Assembly (NCBI GenBank): GCA_017964485.1
Contig: JAGCRW010000095.1
Span: forward strand, 1 to 33,581
Reading direction: 5' to 3'
From: Muribaculaceae bacterium
Lineage (GTDB): Bacteria > Bacteroidota > Bacteroidia > Bacteroidales > Muribaculaceae
DNA length: 33,581 nt
Shown: piece by piece, positions 24,662 through 33,000 of the stretch
How positions within the stretch are numbered: position 1 is the stretch's first letter
Layout of the letters: each line of letters starts with the position of its first letter
Notes under the pieces: generated by a model
What the model saw: the letters and a program-made list of their open reading frames with translations, nothing else
What the model was told of the DNA's origin: nothing
Databases searched by the model: none
Translations under genes and position numbers: made by a program

Positions 24662-24705
24662 CTTCGCTTTTTATTTAGTTTTTCTCTCGGTTTGCACTAA
24701 TTTTT
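24662..24705 (+). repeat. Promoter-bearing repeat, copy C (diverged)
   Basis: About 37 of 43 bases match copy A at 21944-21987 in opposite orientation. The -33 TTTG of copy A has become TTAG, and the -7 has become TAATTTTTTG, so the old promoter is probably dead; TAACTTTG directly downstream may have replaced it. Confidence 0.65.
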
Positions 24706-24741
24706 TGTAACTTTGCAAGTTATTTTTAATAAAGATAGAAA

Positions 24742-26243
24742 ATGAACAAACAGTTTCCAATATACTTGTTAATTATCATGCTGTTAGCGGCTACTGTGGT
24801 ATCCTGCAACAAGAAGGATGAACCCGAGACAACCACCGACAGCGACTACAGTTCTTATTCCTATACTTCAACATTGGTGTCAACGTTCTCACTTCAGGCC
24901 AACACCAAGATTCTGAGCGGCCTTGACTCGGTGACTTTTGCCATCGACCAGGAACGCGGCTTGATTTATAACGCCGACTCTCTACCCTATGGCACCCGTG
25001 TTAACGCTTTGTGCGTGAATGTTACCACAGCCAGTACAGTGAGGTCAAAGGAATTCATTGTGAAGAACGGCACTGTGCAACAAGACACTACCATCACCTA
25101 CACGAGCAGTAATAGCAACGACTCTATCGACTTCACTGGCGATGTGACGCTGCGAGTTGTTTCTTATGACAACCAGCATACTCGCGACTATAAAGTGAAA
25201 GTCAATGTGCATCAGCAAGAGCCCGACACTATAGTGTGGGATGCAAGCCGTCGCCGTGATCTTCCAAACGTGTTGTCATCGCTACAAGCGTCGAAAACGG
25301 TAATGCGCAATGGTGAATTCTTGTGCCTGGTAAACGATAACGGCAATTTTGTGCTTAGTACCGCCAGCGACCCAATGTCAGGCTCTTGGAGCAAGATTGT
25401 GATATCATTCCCATTCGTGCCCAATGTGTCGAGTTTTGCCGCAACTACCGACGCGCTCTATATCCTCGACGAGACAGGCGAGCTCTACAGCAGCAGCGAC
25501 GATGGTACCAACTGGAATCACTGCGGTGTGGCATGGAATACTCTTATCGGTGCGTATGGCGACCGAGTGCTTGGCGTGAAAACGACGGCACATCGTGGGT
25601 GCACGACGAGTATCCTCAACGTGCAGATTTTGTGCCCACTCCAATCGCCGACAACTTCCCCATTGGCGGTATGAGTCAGCTGGTAACAGCAAACAACGAT
25701 TGGACTGCAAACCAGCAGGCGATGTGCGTGGGTGGCGTGCTTTCCACTGGCGCTCTCACCAATGCTGTGTGGGGTTATGACGGTGAGCAATGGGGCTTGC
25801 TAAGCAACGACGATGCTGGGCTGCCTGCTCTGAGCGACGCTTCATTCTTCAGCTATTATACCTTTTCCCTGTCCTCTACTTCCACCCTTCCTGTCGTGCG
25901 TGTGACTTGGATGGTGATTGGCGGCAAGCTTGCCAGCGGCGGTCTTAACACCACAACCTATATCTCTCGCAACCAGGGCATCAACTGGGAGAAGGGCGAG
26001 AATGGTGTGCAACTGCCAGCAACTATCCCTGCCTTCAGCGGGGCACAGGTATATGTCTTTGATCGCACCCAAACTGCCAACGCGCCACGCCTGAATGCAT
26101 ACAATCCTGGGCATGTGACGCCAGTGAGTGAGTGGGATTGTTCCTTTATCTATCTCTTTGGTGGCTACGCTGCCAACGGCAATGCCCTCAACAGCATGTG
26201 GGAAGGCGTGTTGCGTCGTCTCACCTATAAACCAGTTTTCTAA
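24742..26243 (+). pseudogene. DUF6242-like lipoprotein, one-base frameshift
   Basis: Two overlapping frames make one protein of about 500 residues. The first (24742-25580) has a lipoprotein signal peptide ending VSCNKKDE, an N-terminal beta region, and a beta-propeller-like part (SDDGTNWNHC). It runs out of frame at GTGAAAACGACGG. The other frame then continues as NDGTSWVHDEYPQRADFVPTPIADNFPIGG and carries repeated propeller blades to LTYKPVF. Restoring one A in the A4 run at 25579-25582 gives LGVKNDGTSWVHD, joining both parts seamlessly. Full length matches DUF6242 family proteins as I recall them. It is preceded by a -7 box (24708-24715). The lesion may be genuine, a phase-variable run, or a base-calling error. 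Confidence 0.7.
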
Positions 26244-26272
26244 AAAAGATTAATTAATGGCTTGTTGCTCAT

Positions 26273-26309
26273 TGAAAATATACGTTTTCATCGCTCAATA
26301 GCGTTTTTT
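26273..26309 (+). terminator. Double-hairpin terminator after the DUF6242 gene
   Basis: TGAAAA/TTTTCA (26273-26290) is followed by CGCT-CAAT-AGCG (26292-26303) and TTTTTT. Short stems, but with a good T tract. Confidence 0.4.
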
Positions 26310-26338
26310 CTAATAATAATCATGAAAAAATTAAGGTT

Positions 26339-27010
26339 ATGATGAGAAAAACCGCTATGATAATGACACTGATGCTCATGGGAGCAGTGTGCGCCTGGAG
26401 TCAGACCTACCGTTTTGAGATAGGTCCAGCAATTGGTGTCACAGGCTATCTGGGCGACGTGAACAAGAGCAACATGTATAAGATGCCACGAGTGGCAGGT
26501 GGCGGCATATTCCGCTACAACTTGAACACTCGTTTTGCCTTCAAAGGTAATCTGCTTTATGTAAACCTCGCTGGCGACAGCAAGAACATCGACTCGAAGT
26601 TTCCTTTCGACCAGCAGTACAGCTTCACAGCTCACGTGGTAGACCTAGGGGGACAGGTAGAGTTCAACTTCTTTCACTTTGGCGATGGTCCGCGCTACAA
26701 GCACTACAAGCGACTAACGCCCTATTTAACCGCCGGTATAGGAGCTGAGCTGTCGTTTGCCAATGGAGGCACGAGCTTTGGCATGGTGCTGCCATTGGGA
26801 GCTGGAGTGAAGTTCAGGTTGAAAGAGCGCCTGAACTTGGGATTTGAGTTCACCATGCGCAAGTCGTTCAGCGACAAGGTTGACGGCATTACCGACCTCT
26901 ATGGCTACAATCACGGCATCGCCAAGAACACCGACTGGTACTCGGTAGCGATGTTCACTGTGACCTATGAGTTCAGCAAGCGCTGCGTGAAATGTCATTA
27001 TATTGAATAA
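26339..27010 (+). CDS. DUF6089 outer-membrane beta-barrel protein
   Basis: A 223-residue protein with signal peptide (about 1-22, ending WSQ). The mature sequence [19 protein letters not shown] and the run [36 protein letters not shown] match DUF6089, whose gene often precedes uppS-bamA in Bacteroidales. A barrel role in envelope assembly is inferred from this context. The C-terminus has an unusual cysteine pair, [10 protein letters not shown], after the last strand. A tiny ORF (ATG 26322, MKKLRL) ends in a TGA that overlaps this gene's ATG at 26339. Confidence 0.85.
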   Translation: MMRKTAMIMTLMLMGAVCAWSQTYRFEIGPAIGVTGYLGDVNKSNMYKMPRVAGGGIFRYNLNTRFAFKGNLLYVNLAGDSKNIDSKFPFDQQYSFTAHVVDLGGQVEFNFFHFGDGPRYKHYKRLTPYLTAGIGAELSFANGGTSFGMVLPLGAGVKFRLKERLNLGFEFTMRKSFSDKVDGITDLYGYNHGIAKNTDWYSVAMFTVTYEFSKRCVKCHYIE

Positions 27011-27030
27011 TATTTGCTAACAACAAAAAT

Positions 27031-27777
27031 ATGTCATCGATAGAAAAAATAGACCGCACACGACTACCAAAGCATGTTGCCATCATTATGGACGGCAATG
27101 GGCGTTGGGCTATGCAGCGGGGACTGATACGCTCTATCGGTCATGAGAATGGGGTGACCACGGTGAGACAAATCACCGAGATTGCCAGCGAGTTGGGAAT
27201 AGGCTTCCTTACGCTCTACACCTTCTCAACCGAGAACTGGAACCGTCCGCAAGACGAGGTTGACGCGCTAATGAACCTGGTCGTGGTCTCTATAGAGCAG
27301 CAGACGCCCGACCTTATTAAGAACAACGTGCGACTTACTGCCATTGGTGACCTCGAGCGCATGCCCGACTTTGCACGTCAGCGCCTCGCCAAGTGCATCG
27401 ATGACACATCACACTGCACTGGACTGGTGCTGTGCCTGGCCCTGAGCTACTCATCGCGCTGGGAAATTGTTGAGGCATGCAAGAATCTTGCCCGCAAGGC
27501 TGTGGCAGGTGAGATTGATGTGGAATCGATAAATGCCGACATGCTGTCGCAGTCGCTTGCCACCAGTTTCATGCCCGACCCCGACCTGCTCATACGCACA
27601 GCCGGCGACGAGCGCATAAGCAACTTCCTGTTGTGGCAAATAGCTTACAGCGAACTCTATTTCACCGACAAATTTTGGCCCGATTTCACTAAAGACGATT
27701 TCTGCGAGGCAATTCTCAGCTATCAGCAGCGAGAGCGCCGCTATGGAAAAACCAGTGAGCAACTGACGGCAAACTAA
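27031..27777 (+). CDS. uppS: Isoprenyl transferase (undecaprenyl diphosphate synthase)
   Basis: A 248-residue cis-prenyltransferase that extends farnesyl diphosphate with isopentenyl units to the C55 lipid carrier for peptidoglycan and surface polysaccharides. Family motifs: [13 protein letters not shown] with catalytic Asp21, STENWNRP, and the C-terminal [24 protein letters not shown]. Cytoplasmic, full length. It is 20 bases after the DUF6089 gene and three before the earliest bamA start, hence one operon. Confidence 0.97.
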   Translation: MSSIEKIDRTRLPKHVAIIMDGNGRWAMQRGLIRSIGHENGVTTVRQITEIASELGIGFLTLYTFSTENWNRPQDEVDALMNLVVVSIEQQTPDLIKNNVRLTAIGDLERMPDFARQRLAKCIDDTSHCTGLVLCLALSYSSRWEIVEACKNLARKAVAGEIDVESINADMLSQSLATSFMPDPDLLIRTAGDERISNFLLWQIAYSELYFTDKFWPDFTKDDFCEAILSYQQRERRYGKTSEQLTAN

Positions 27778-27803
27778 ATATGATAAAACATCAAGACACA
27801 AAT

Positions 27804-30455
27804 ATGCGATATATTAAGTTCTTTATAGTCTTTATAGCGGTAATGGCCCTTGGCACCACTCTTAGTAGTGCCCAGGAATCATATACCGTGAACGATACAA
27901 TTTTCAACCCAAAACTTATCTTTAACGGCACGCCAACAAAGTATGAGATTGCAGGCATAAAAGTCACGGGAGTTGACAATTATGAGGATTATATCATCAT
28001 TGGTTACTCAGGCTTGTCGATTGGCCAACGAATAGAGATTCCTGGCAGCGAGCTTAAAGCTGCCGCGAAAAGATTCTGGCGACAGGGATTGTTCTCCAAA
28101 GTGCAAATCAAGGTGGAGAAACTCTATGGCAACAAAGCATGGCTGGAATTTAACCTGCGCCAGCAGCCTCGCATATCGAAGGTAAACTACGTGGGAATGA
28201 AGAAGGGCGAGCAGAAGGATATCACCGAGCGCTTGGGCAACCTGGTGGGAAGCCAAATCACACCTAACATTTCCAACCGTATCGAGCAGATTATAGAGAA
28301 ATATTATGCCGCCAAAGGCTTTGAGAAAGCCACTTGCAAGGTGCGCCAGCAGGAAGACCTCAGCAAGCAGAACGAGGTGATTGTTGATATTGTGGTTGAC
28401 AAACACGAGAAAGTGGGTGTCCACAAAATCTACATCGAGGGCAATGAGGTGTTCAGCGACGGCAAGATAAAGCGCGCAATGAAGAAAACAAACGAGAGCG
28501 GACTACTTAATGTCTTCAAGTGGTTCAGCCAAAAGAAGTTTGTGCGCACCGACTATGAGGAAGACAAGCAGCGCATCATCGACAAATATAACGAGAAAGG
28601 CTATCGCGACGCCGTGATCGTGTGGGACAGCGTTGCCAACTATAACGATAAATCGGTTGACGTGTATCTAAAGGTTGATGAGGGCAAGAAATATTACATC
28701 TCCAATATTAACTGGGTGGGCAATACCGTTTATCCCACTGCCACCCTCAGCGAGGTGCTGGGATTTGAGAAAGGCGATGTCTATAATCAGAAACTGCTCA
28801 ACAAGCGTGTGTCGGAAGACGACGATGCAGTAGCCAACCTTTATATGAACAATGGTTACCTCTTCTTCCAACTCATACCAACCGAGACCAAGATTGAAGG
28901 CGACTCTATTGACCTTGAGATGCGCATCTACGAGGGCAAGCAGGCACGCATCAACAAAGTGGTAATCAACGGCAACGACCGCCTCTATGAGAAGGTTGTT
29001 AGACGCGAGCTGCGTGTGCGTCCAGGTGAGCTCTTCAGCAAGGAAGACTTAGTGCGCTCGGCCCGTGAGATTGCCCAAACCGGTCACTTCGACCCTGAAA
29101 AGATGGATATCCGCCCCGAGCCCAACGAGGAAGATGGCACTGTGGATATCATCCTTAACCTAGAGTCAAAAGCCAACGACCAGATAGAACTCTCGGCTGG
29201 TTGGGGACAGACGGGTATTATCGGAAAAGTGACACTCAAGTTCACCAACTTCTCCATCAAGAACCTCTTCCACCCCTCATCTTATAAGGGCATTATCCCT
29301 CAAGGCGATGGACAGACGTTCTCGATAAGCGCACAGACCAACGCGAAATATTACCAGGCCTACAGCCTCTCGTTTGTTGATCCATGGTTTGGCGGCAAGC
29401 GACCTAACACTCTGTCGGTATCGGCATTCTATAGCCGCACCACCGGCATCAACTCCTCGTTCTACAATAGCCAATATCAGAACTATTACTATAACTATTT
29501 ATATAATGGTATGTATAACGGCTATAACAACTATTATGGTTATGGCAACAATGGCTACAGCTACTATGAGAACGCTTACGACCCAGGTAAGTACCTGCAG
29601 ATGGCAGGTGTGACTGTGGGATTCGGCAAGCGCCTGAAGTGGCCTGATGACTACTTCACACTCATGGCCGACCTGAGCTACCAGTGGTACAGCCTCAAGA
29701 ATTGGGAATATATGTACTACATGAAGAACGGTAACAGCCATTCTCTCGTGCTGGGACTCACCTTGTCGCGCAACAGTATCGACAACCCGTTATACACCCG
29801 TCGAGGCAGCTCGTTCACTTTGTCGTTCCGCACCACTCCGCCTGTTAACCTCTTTGGCAAGAAAGACTGGAAGGCTCTGAGCGAAGCAGGAACCGATGCC
29901 GCCAAGAAAGACCTATATCGCTGGATTGAGTACTGGAAGCTCAAGTTCCAAGCTAAGACTTATACTCCACTCACCGACCCCAACGGTCGCTGGACTCTGG
30001 TGCTCATGACTCGTGCCGACTTTGGTTTGCTCGGCAACTGGACAAAGCATGTAAAATCGCCATTTGAGTCATTCTATGTGGGTGGTGACGGCATGAGCGG
30101 CAGCTACACCTACGCTACCGAAACTATCGCCCTGCGTGGTTATGAGAACGGCGCCTTCACGCCTTATGGTCAAGAAGGATATGCCTACACCCGACTGGCA
30201 ATGGAGCTGCACTTCCCGCTGATGCTTTCTAATAGCGCCACCATCTATCCTCTTATCTTCGTTGAGGCTGGTAACGCGTGGACAAGCGTGAATAAGTTCA
30301 ACCCGTTTGACCTTAAGCGCTCGGCTGGTGTGGGAGCACGCATCTATCTGCCAATGATTGGCATGATGGGTATCGACTGGGGCTATGGTTTCGACACTGT
30401 ATACGGCAAAAAGGGTGGCAGCAACTTCCACTTCGTGCTCGGACAGGAATTCTAA
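27804..30455 (+). CDS. bamA: Outer-membrane protein assembly factor BamA
   Basis: A protein of about 883 residues: signal peptide (MRYIKFFIVFIAVMALG, cleavage after SAQ), five POTRA repeats (about residues 45-460; for example KVNYVGMKKGEQ, KIYIEGNEVF, INWVGNTVY, KVVINGNDRLYEKVVRRELRVRPGE), and a C-terminal Omp85 barrel ending FVLGQEF. BamA folds barrels into the outer membrane. The start ATG 27804 is chosen because the first in-frame ATG (27780) adds eight hydrophilic residues before the signal. A barrel loop near residues 554-593 is extremely rich in Tyr, Asn and Gly. Position between uppS and ompH paralogues is typical of Bacteroidetes. Confidence 0.96.
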   Translation: MRYIKFFIVFIAVMALGTTLSSAQESYTVNDTIFNPKLIFNGTPTKYEIAGIKVTGVDNYEDYIIIGYSGLSIGQRIEIPGSELKAAAKRFWRQGLFSKVQIKVEKLYGNKAWLEFNLRQQPRISKVNYVGMKKGEQKDITERLGNLVGSQITPNISNRIEQIIEKYYAAKGFEKATCKVRQQEDLSKQNEVIVDIVVDKHEKVGVHKIYIEGNEVFSDGKIKRAMKKTNESGLLNVFKWFSQKKFVRTDYEEDKQRIIDKYNEKGYRDAVIVWDSVANYNDKSVDVYLKVDEGKKYYISNINWVGNTVYPTATLSEVLGFEKGDVYNQKLLNKRVSEDDDAVANLYMNNGYLFFQLIPTETKIEGDSIDLEMRIYEGKQARINKVVINGNDRLYEKVVRRELRVRPGELFSKEDLVRSAREIAQTGHFDPEKMDIRPEPNEEDGTVDIILNLESKANDQIELSAGWGQTGIIGKVTLKFTNFSIKNLFHPSSYKGIIPQGDGQTFSISAQTNAKYYQAYSLSFVDPWFGGKRPNTLSVSAFYSRTTGINSSFYNSQYQNYYYNYLYNGMYNGYNNYYGYGNNGYSYYENAYDPGKYLQMAGVTVGFGKRLKWPDDYFTLMADLSYQWYSLKNWEYMYYMKNGNSHSLVLGLTLSRNSIDNPLYTRRGSSFTLSFRTTPPVNLFGKKDWKALSEAGTDAAKKDLYRWIEYWKLKFQAKTYTPLTDPNGRWTLVLMTRADFGLLGNWTKHVKSPFESFYVGGDGMSGSYTYATETIALRGYENGAFTPYGQEGYAYTRLAMELHFPLMLSNSATIYPLIFVEAGNAWTSVNKFNPFDLKRSAGVGARIYLPMIGMMGIDWGYGFDTVYGKKGGSNFHFVLGQEF

Positions 30456-30583
30456 TCAATGTACAATTCATAATGCATAATGCACAATCTGCATTCACAA
30501 TGAGAATTGTCAATTAAACTTTTAACTTAATTTTCAGTCAAAGACAAGCAAAATATTAACAACTTTAGATACAAAGAATAAAT

Positions 30584-31099
30584 ATGAAAAAGTATGCATT
30601 ATTGTTAGTGGCGATGATCGCCTGCATGGCGACTGCCAGTGCTCAGAAGTTCGCCCTCGTTGACATGGAGTATATCCTTAAGAACATCCCTGCCTATGAG
30701 ATGGCCAATGAGCAATTAAATCAAGTATCACAGCGCTGGCAGCGCGAGGTTGATGACCTCAAGAAGGCTGCCGATGCCATGTATAAGAACTATCAGAGCG
30801 AGTCGGTGTTCTTGACCGATGACCAAAAGAAGAAGAAAGAAGAAGAGATTGTTGCCAAGGAAAAAGAGGCAATGCAACTCAACGCTAAGTATTTTGGCCC
30901 ACAGGGCGAGCTTTTCAAGAAGCGCCAGTCGCTAATGAAACCCATCCAGGACGATATCTATGCTGCCGTTAAGAAGGTGAGCGAGGAGCGAGGACTACAG
31001 GTAGTCTTCGACCGCGCCTCGTCGCAGAGCATCATTTTTGCTTCACCCAACATCGACATCAGCAACCAGGTGCTTGAGAAACTGGGATACTCTAAGTAA
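30584..31099 (+). CDS. OmpH/Skp family periplasmic chaperone (copy 1)
   Basis: A 171-residue exported protein. Signal peptide to about residue 20 (ASAQ), then FALVDMEYILKNIPAYEMANEQLNQ and a long coiled coil (about residues 40-110, including DDQKKKKEEEIVAKEKEA), ending in a compact beta head with VVFDRASSQSIIFA. Skp trimers hold unfolded outer-membrane proteins and deliver them to BamA, which is encoded just upstream. Of the three paralogues it has the typical DxD-like NP region. It is followed by a heptamer repeat starting at its stop codon. Confidence 0.9.
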   Translation: MKKYALLLVAMIACMATASAQKFALVDMEYILKNIPAYEMANEQLNQVSQRWQREVDDLKKAADAMYKNYQSESVFLTDDQKKKKEEEIVAKEKEAMQLNAKYFGPQGELFKKRQSLMKPIQDDIYAAVKKVSEERGLQVVFDRASSQSIIFASPNIDISNQVLEKLGYSK

Positions 31100-31145
31100 G
31101 TATTAAGTATTAAGTGTTAAGTTTTAAGTTTTAAGTAATAAGTGA
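31097..31145 (+). repeat. TAAGTNT heptamer array (seven units)
   Basis: Seven consecutive TAAGTNN units (TAT, TAT, TGT, TTT, TTT, TAA, TGA endings) start within the stop codon of ompH copy 1. Related arrays are at 18786-18820 and 7190-7210. Confidence 0.75.
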
Positions 31146-31214
31146 TTAGTCGCTTAACACTAAATTTGTCAAACTGAAAAATATTAATTTTAATAAATAA
31201 CCAATTAATTGATT

Positions 31215-31727
31215 ATGTTCAAGAAAATTTTACTTGCAGTCCTCGTGGCTGTTCCTATGTGCATTCAAGCACAAACCTTTAAGCTTGGTGCTGTAAATCC
31301 AACCGAGATTCTTAATGTTATGCCTGAGTTTGCGACAATGAAGAATACTCTCAGCCAATTGAGTGAGAAGTATGAAGGTCAAGCCAAGGCACTTCAAGAT
31401 GAGTTCAACAAAAAACAGCAAGAGCTTGAAGCTCTTACCAAGAATATGGCTAATCCAGAGAACGACCCAACTGCCATGGCTAAGGCCAAAGAGCTGGAAG
31501 ACCTCTATAATCGCTACCAGAATTTCATGCAGACTGCACAGCAAGACCTGCAGAAGCAGCAAGAGACACTCATGGCGCCAATTCAGCAGAAACTGATGAC
31601 TGCCATCACCACTGTTGGTGCCGAAGGCGGCTATGCCGGAATCATCGACTCTGCAACACTGCTCTACCAAGGCAACAACATCGAGGACGTCTCGGCTAAG
31701 GTAAAAGCTAAATTAGGTATTAAATAA
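31215..31727 (+). CDS. OmpH/Skp family periplasmic chaperone (copy 2)
   Basis: A 170-residue paralogue from ATG 31215; the TTG two codons earlier is not favoured. Signal peptide ends at about residue 19 (IQAQ). KLGAVNPTEILNVMPEFATMKN is the conserved Skp opening. A coiled coil (about residues 45-125) rich in Gln follows, then the head with YAGIIDSATLLYQGNN. Copies 1-3 share this architecture but differ greatly in the arms. It ends at a strong terminator (31749-31783), which closes the bamA operon. Confidence 0.9.
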   Translation: MFKKILLAVLVAVPMCIQAQTFKLGAVNPTEILNVMPEFATMKNTLSQLSEKYEGQAKALQDEFNKKQQELEALTKNMANPENDPTAMAKAKELEDLYNRYQNFMQTAQQDLQKQQETLMAPIQQKLMTAITTVGAEGGYAGIIDSATLLYQGNNIEDVSAKVKAKLGIK

Positions 31728-31748
31728 TTATCAATGATAACTATAAAG

Positions 31749-31783
31749 AATGACCTGAGGCAATCGTCTTAGGTCATTTTTTT
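31749..31783 (+). terminator. Intrinsic terminator after ompH copy 2
   Basis: AATGACCT (31749-31756) pairs with AGGTCATT (31771-31778); the stem continues with GU and AT pairs, and a T7 run follows (31777-31783). It separates the third ompH, which has its own promoter. Confidence 0.9.
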
Positions 31784-31817
31784 GCCACGAAATTATCTAA
31801 ACAAGCCGAAAAAGTAT

Positions 31818-31825
31818 TACCTTTG
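31818..31825 (+). promoter_or_regulatory. -7 box for ompH copy 3 and vsr
   Basis: TACCTTTG matches TAnnTTTG and stands 30 bases before the ATG at 31856, directly after a terminator. A -33 element was not evident. Confidence 0.55.
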
Positions 31826-31855
31826 CGCTATTGAAAACATATAAAATTTCCAACG

Positions 31856-32362
31856 ATGAATATCAAACGATTATTAATGCTCACACTGGTGATGTTGCCA
31901 CTGGCAGTGATGGCGCAAATGAAGATTGCGACCGTTGATGTGCAAGCCGTTTTTGATGCAATGCCCGAGAGCAAACTTGCTAGCGAGCAACTCGAGAAAG
32001 CGTCACAACAGTATAAGGCCGAATATGAAATGATGCAGATGGAGTTTAACGGCAAGTATGCCGCCTATCAAGGCCTTGCCAGCGACACTCCTGCTACTAT
32101 TCGAGACCGTCGTGTACGCGAGATACAAGACACCAACAGCGAGATTGAGGCGTTTCTTGCCCGTAGCCAAGCGTCGTTGAATGCTATGAAACAGGAACTT
32201 GAGGCACCAATCTATGCCAAAATTAATGCCGCTATCAAGGAGGTGGGCGACAATGGGCGTTACACCTATATAATAGATGTGTCAAAGACTCCTGTGGTAT
32301 ATTCTGGCGTCAACGCCATCGATCTCACCAACCAAGTGAAAAAGGCACTGGGAGTAGAATGA
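31856..32362 (+). CDS. OmpH/Skp family periplasmic chaperone (copy 3)
   Basis: A 168-residue Skp-like protein with signal peptide (about residues 1-21, ending VMAQ), opening MKIATVDVQAVFDAMPESKLASEQLEK, coiled coil to about residue 125, and head YTYIIDVSKTPVVYSG. Transcribed separately from copies 1 and 2 (own -7 box, upstream terminator), so it may be regulated differently. The vsr gene starts 22 bases after it, likely on the same transcript. Confidence 0.88.
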   Translation: MNIKRLLMLTLVMLPLAVMAQMKIATVDVQAVFDAMPESKLASEQLEKASQQYKAEYEMMQMEFNGKYAAYQGLASDTPATIRDRRVREIQDTNSEIEAFLARSQASLNAMKQELEAPIYAKINAAIKEVGDNGRYTYIIDVSKTPVVYSGVNAIDLTNQVKKALGVE

Positions 32363-32384
32363 TTTAAAGGTTAGTTAGAAACCG

Positions 32385-32894
32385 ATGGCCGACAAGATGA
32401 CTCCTGAGCAGCGGCATCATTGCATGAGCCGCATCCATAGCCGCGACACTAAGCCCGAGATGATTGTGCGTCGATGGCTGTGGAGTCAAGGTTACCGCTA
32501 TCGTCTAAATGTGAAGCAGCTGCCTGGCCGCCCCGATATTGTACTCACACGTTTCAGCACCGTGATTTTTGTCAACGGCTGTTTCTGGCATGCCCATGAT
32601 GGGTGTGACAAATATAGGATTCCACTAACTAATGTTGACTTCTGGACTGAGAAATTCCGCCGCAACCGCGAGCGCGATGAGCGCAACTACCGCCTGCTGC
32701 ACAAAATGGGATGGTATGTGCTGGTGGTATGGGAGTGTCAACTGACCAAAGAGAACCGAAGTGCCACGCTGTTGGCGCTTAGCCATCGCTTGAGCCAGAT
32801 TTTCCTTGAGGCCAAAGGCGCGAAACTCTATCCTTCCCCTGAAGAGGAGACCATTCCCATTGCAGCTGAACCCAAAGTGGAATATGGAAAATAA
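32385..32894 (+). CDS. vsr: Very short patch repair endonuclease
   Basis: A 169-residue Vsr homologue, which nicks DNA 5' of a T in T:G mismatches left by deaminated 5-methylcytosine. The fold and metal sites match E. coli Vsr: Asp51 in GRPDIVL, His69 in GCFWHAH, and zinc ligands Cys66, His71, Cys74 and Cys118 by position. No cytosine methyltransferase is present in this window, so its partner, if any, is elsewhere. The C-terminus (SPEEETIPIAAEPKVEYGK) is longer than in E. coli. It is likely co-transcribed with ompH copy 3. Confidence 0.95.
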   Translation: MADKMTPEQRHHCMSRIHSRDTKPEMIVRRWLWSQGYRYRLNVKQLPGRPDIVLTRFSTVIFVNGCFWHAHDGCDKYRIPLTNVDFWTEKFRRNRERDERNYRLLHKMGWYVLVVWECQLTKENRSATLLALSHRLSQIFLEAKGAKLYPSPEEETIPIAAEPKVEYGK

Positions 32895-32899
32895 AAAAA

Positions 32900-32922
32900 G
32901 GGGCTAGACCTACCTTGTCCCC
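32900..32922. repeat. Degenerate GGGGACAAG palindrome
   Basis: GGGG (32900-32903) and CCCC (32919-32922) frame an imperfect palindrome; the minus strand reads TTGTGGGGACAAGG followed by the T-rich tail after GCCCC. It resembles the repeat at 24568-24587. Confidence 0.4.
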
Positions 32923-32944
32923 ACAAATATACATTAGAAAAACC

Positions 32945-32985
32945 GAGGCGAGATGAGCAATTTGCCATCTCGCCTCATGATTTTT
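32945..32985. terminator. Bidirectional terminator between vsr and the LysM gene
   Basis: GAGGCGAGATG (32945-32955) pairs perfectly with CATCTCGCCTC (32966-32976); T runs follow on both strands (32981-32985 and minus-strand GGTTTTTC). It ends both convergent genes. Confidence 0.9.
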
Positions 32986-33000
32986 ATCGGATTGAAGTCA

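Larger units (their letters stand above)
24381..24741. other. 361-base intergenic region with two repeats
   Basis: No gene is seen. It contains a short inverted repeat GTGTAAAA (24404-24411) with TTTTACAC (24472-24479), the GGACGAGA palindrome at 24568-24587, and copy C of the promoter-bearing repeat at 24662-24705 next to the DUF6242 start. TAACTTTG at 24708-24715 matches the -7 consensus and is probably the promoter of that gene. Confidence 0.6.

Noticed and set aside
31097-31145. The heptamer array as a CRISPR or attachment site
   Set aside because: The unit is seven bases without spacers; it is a microsatellite-type array.
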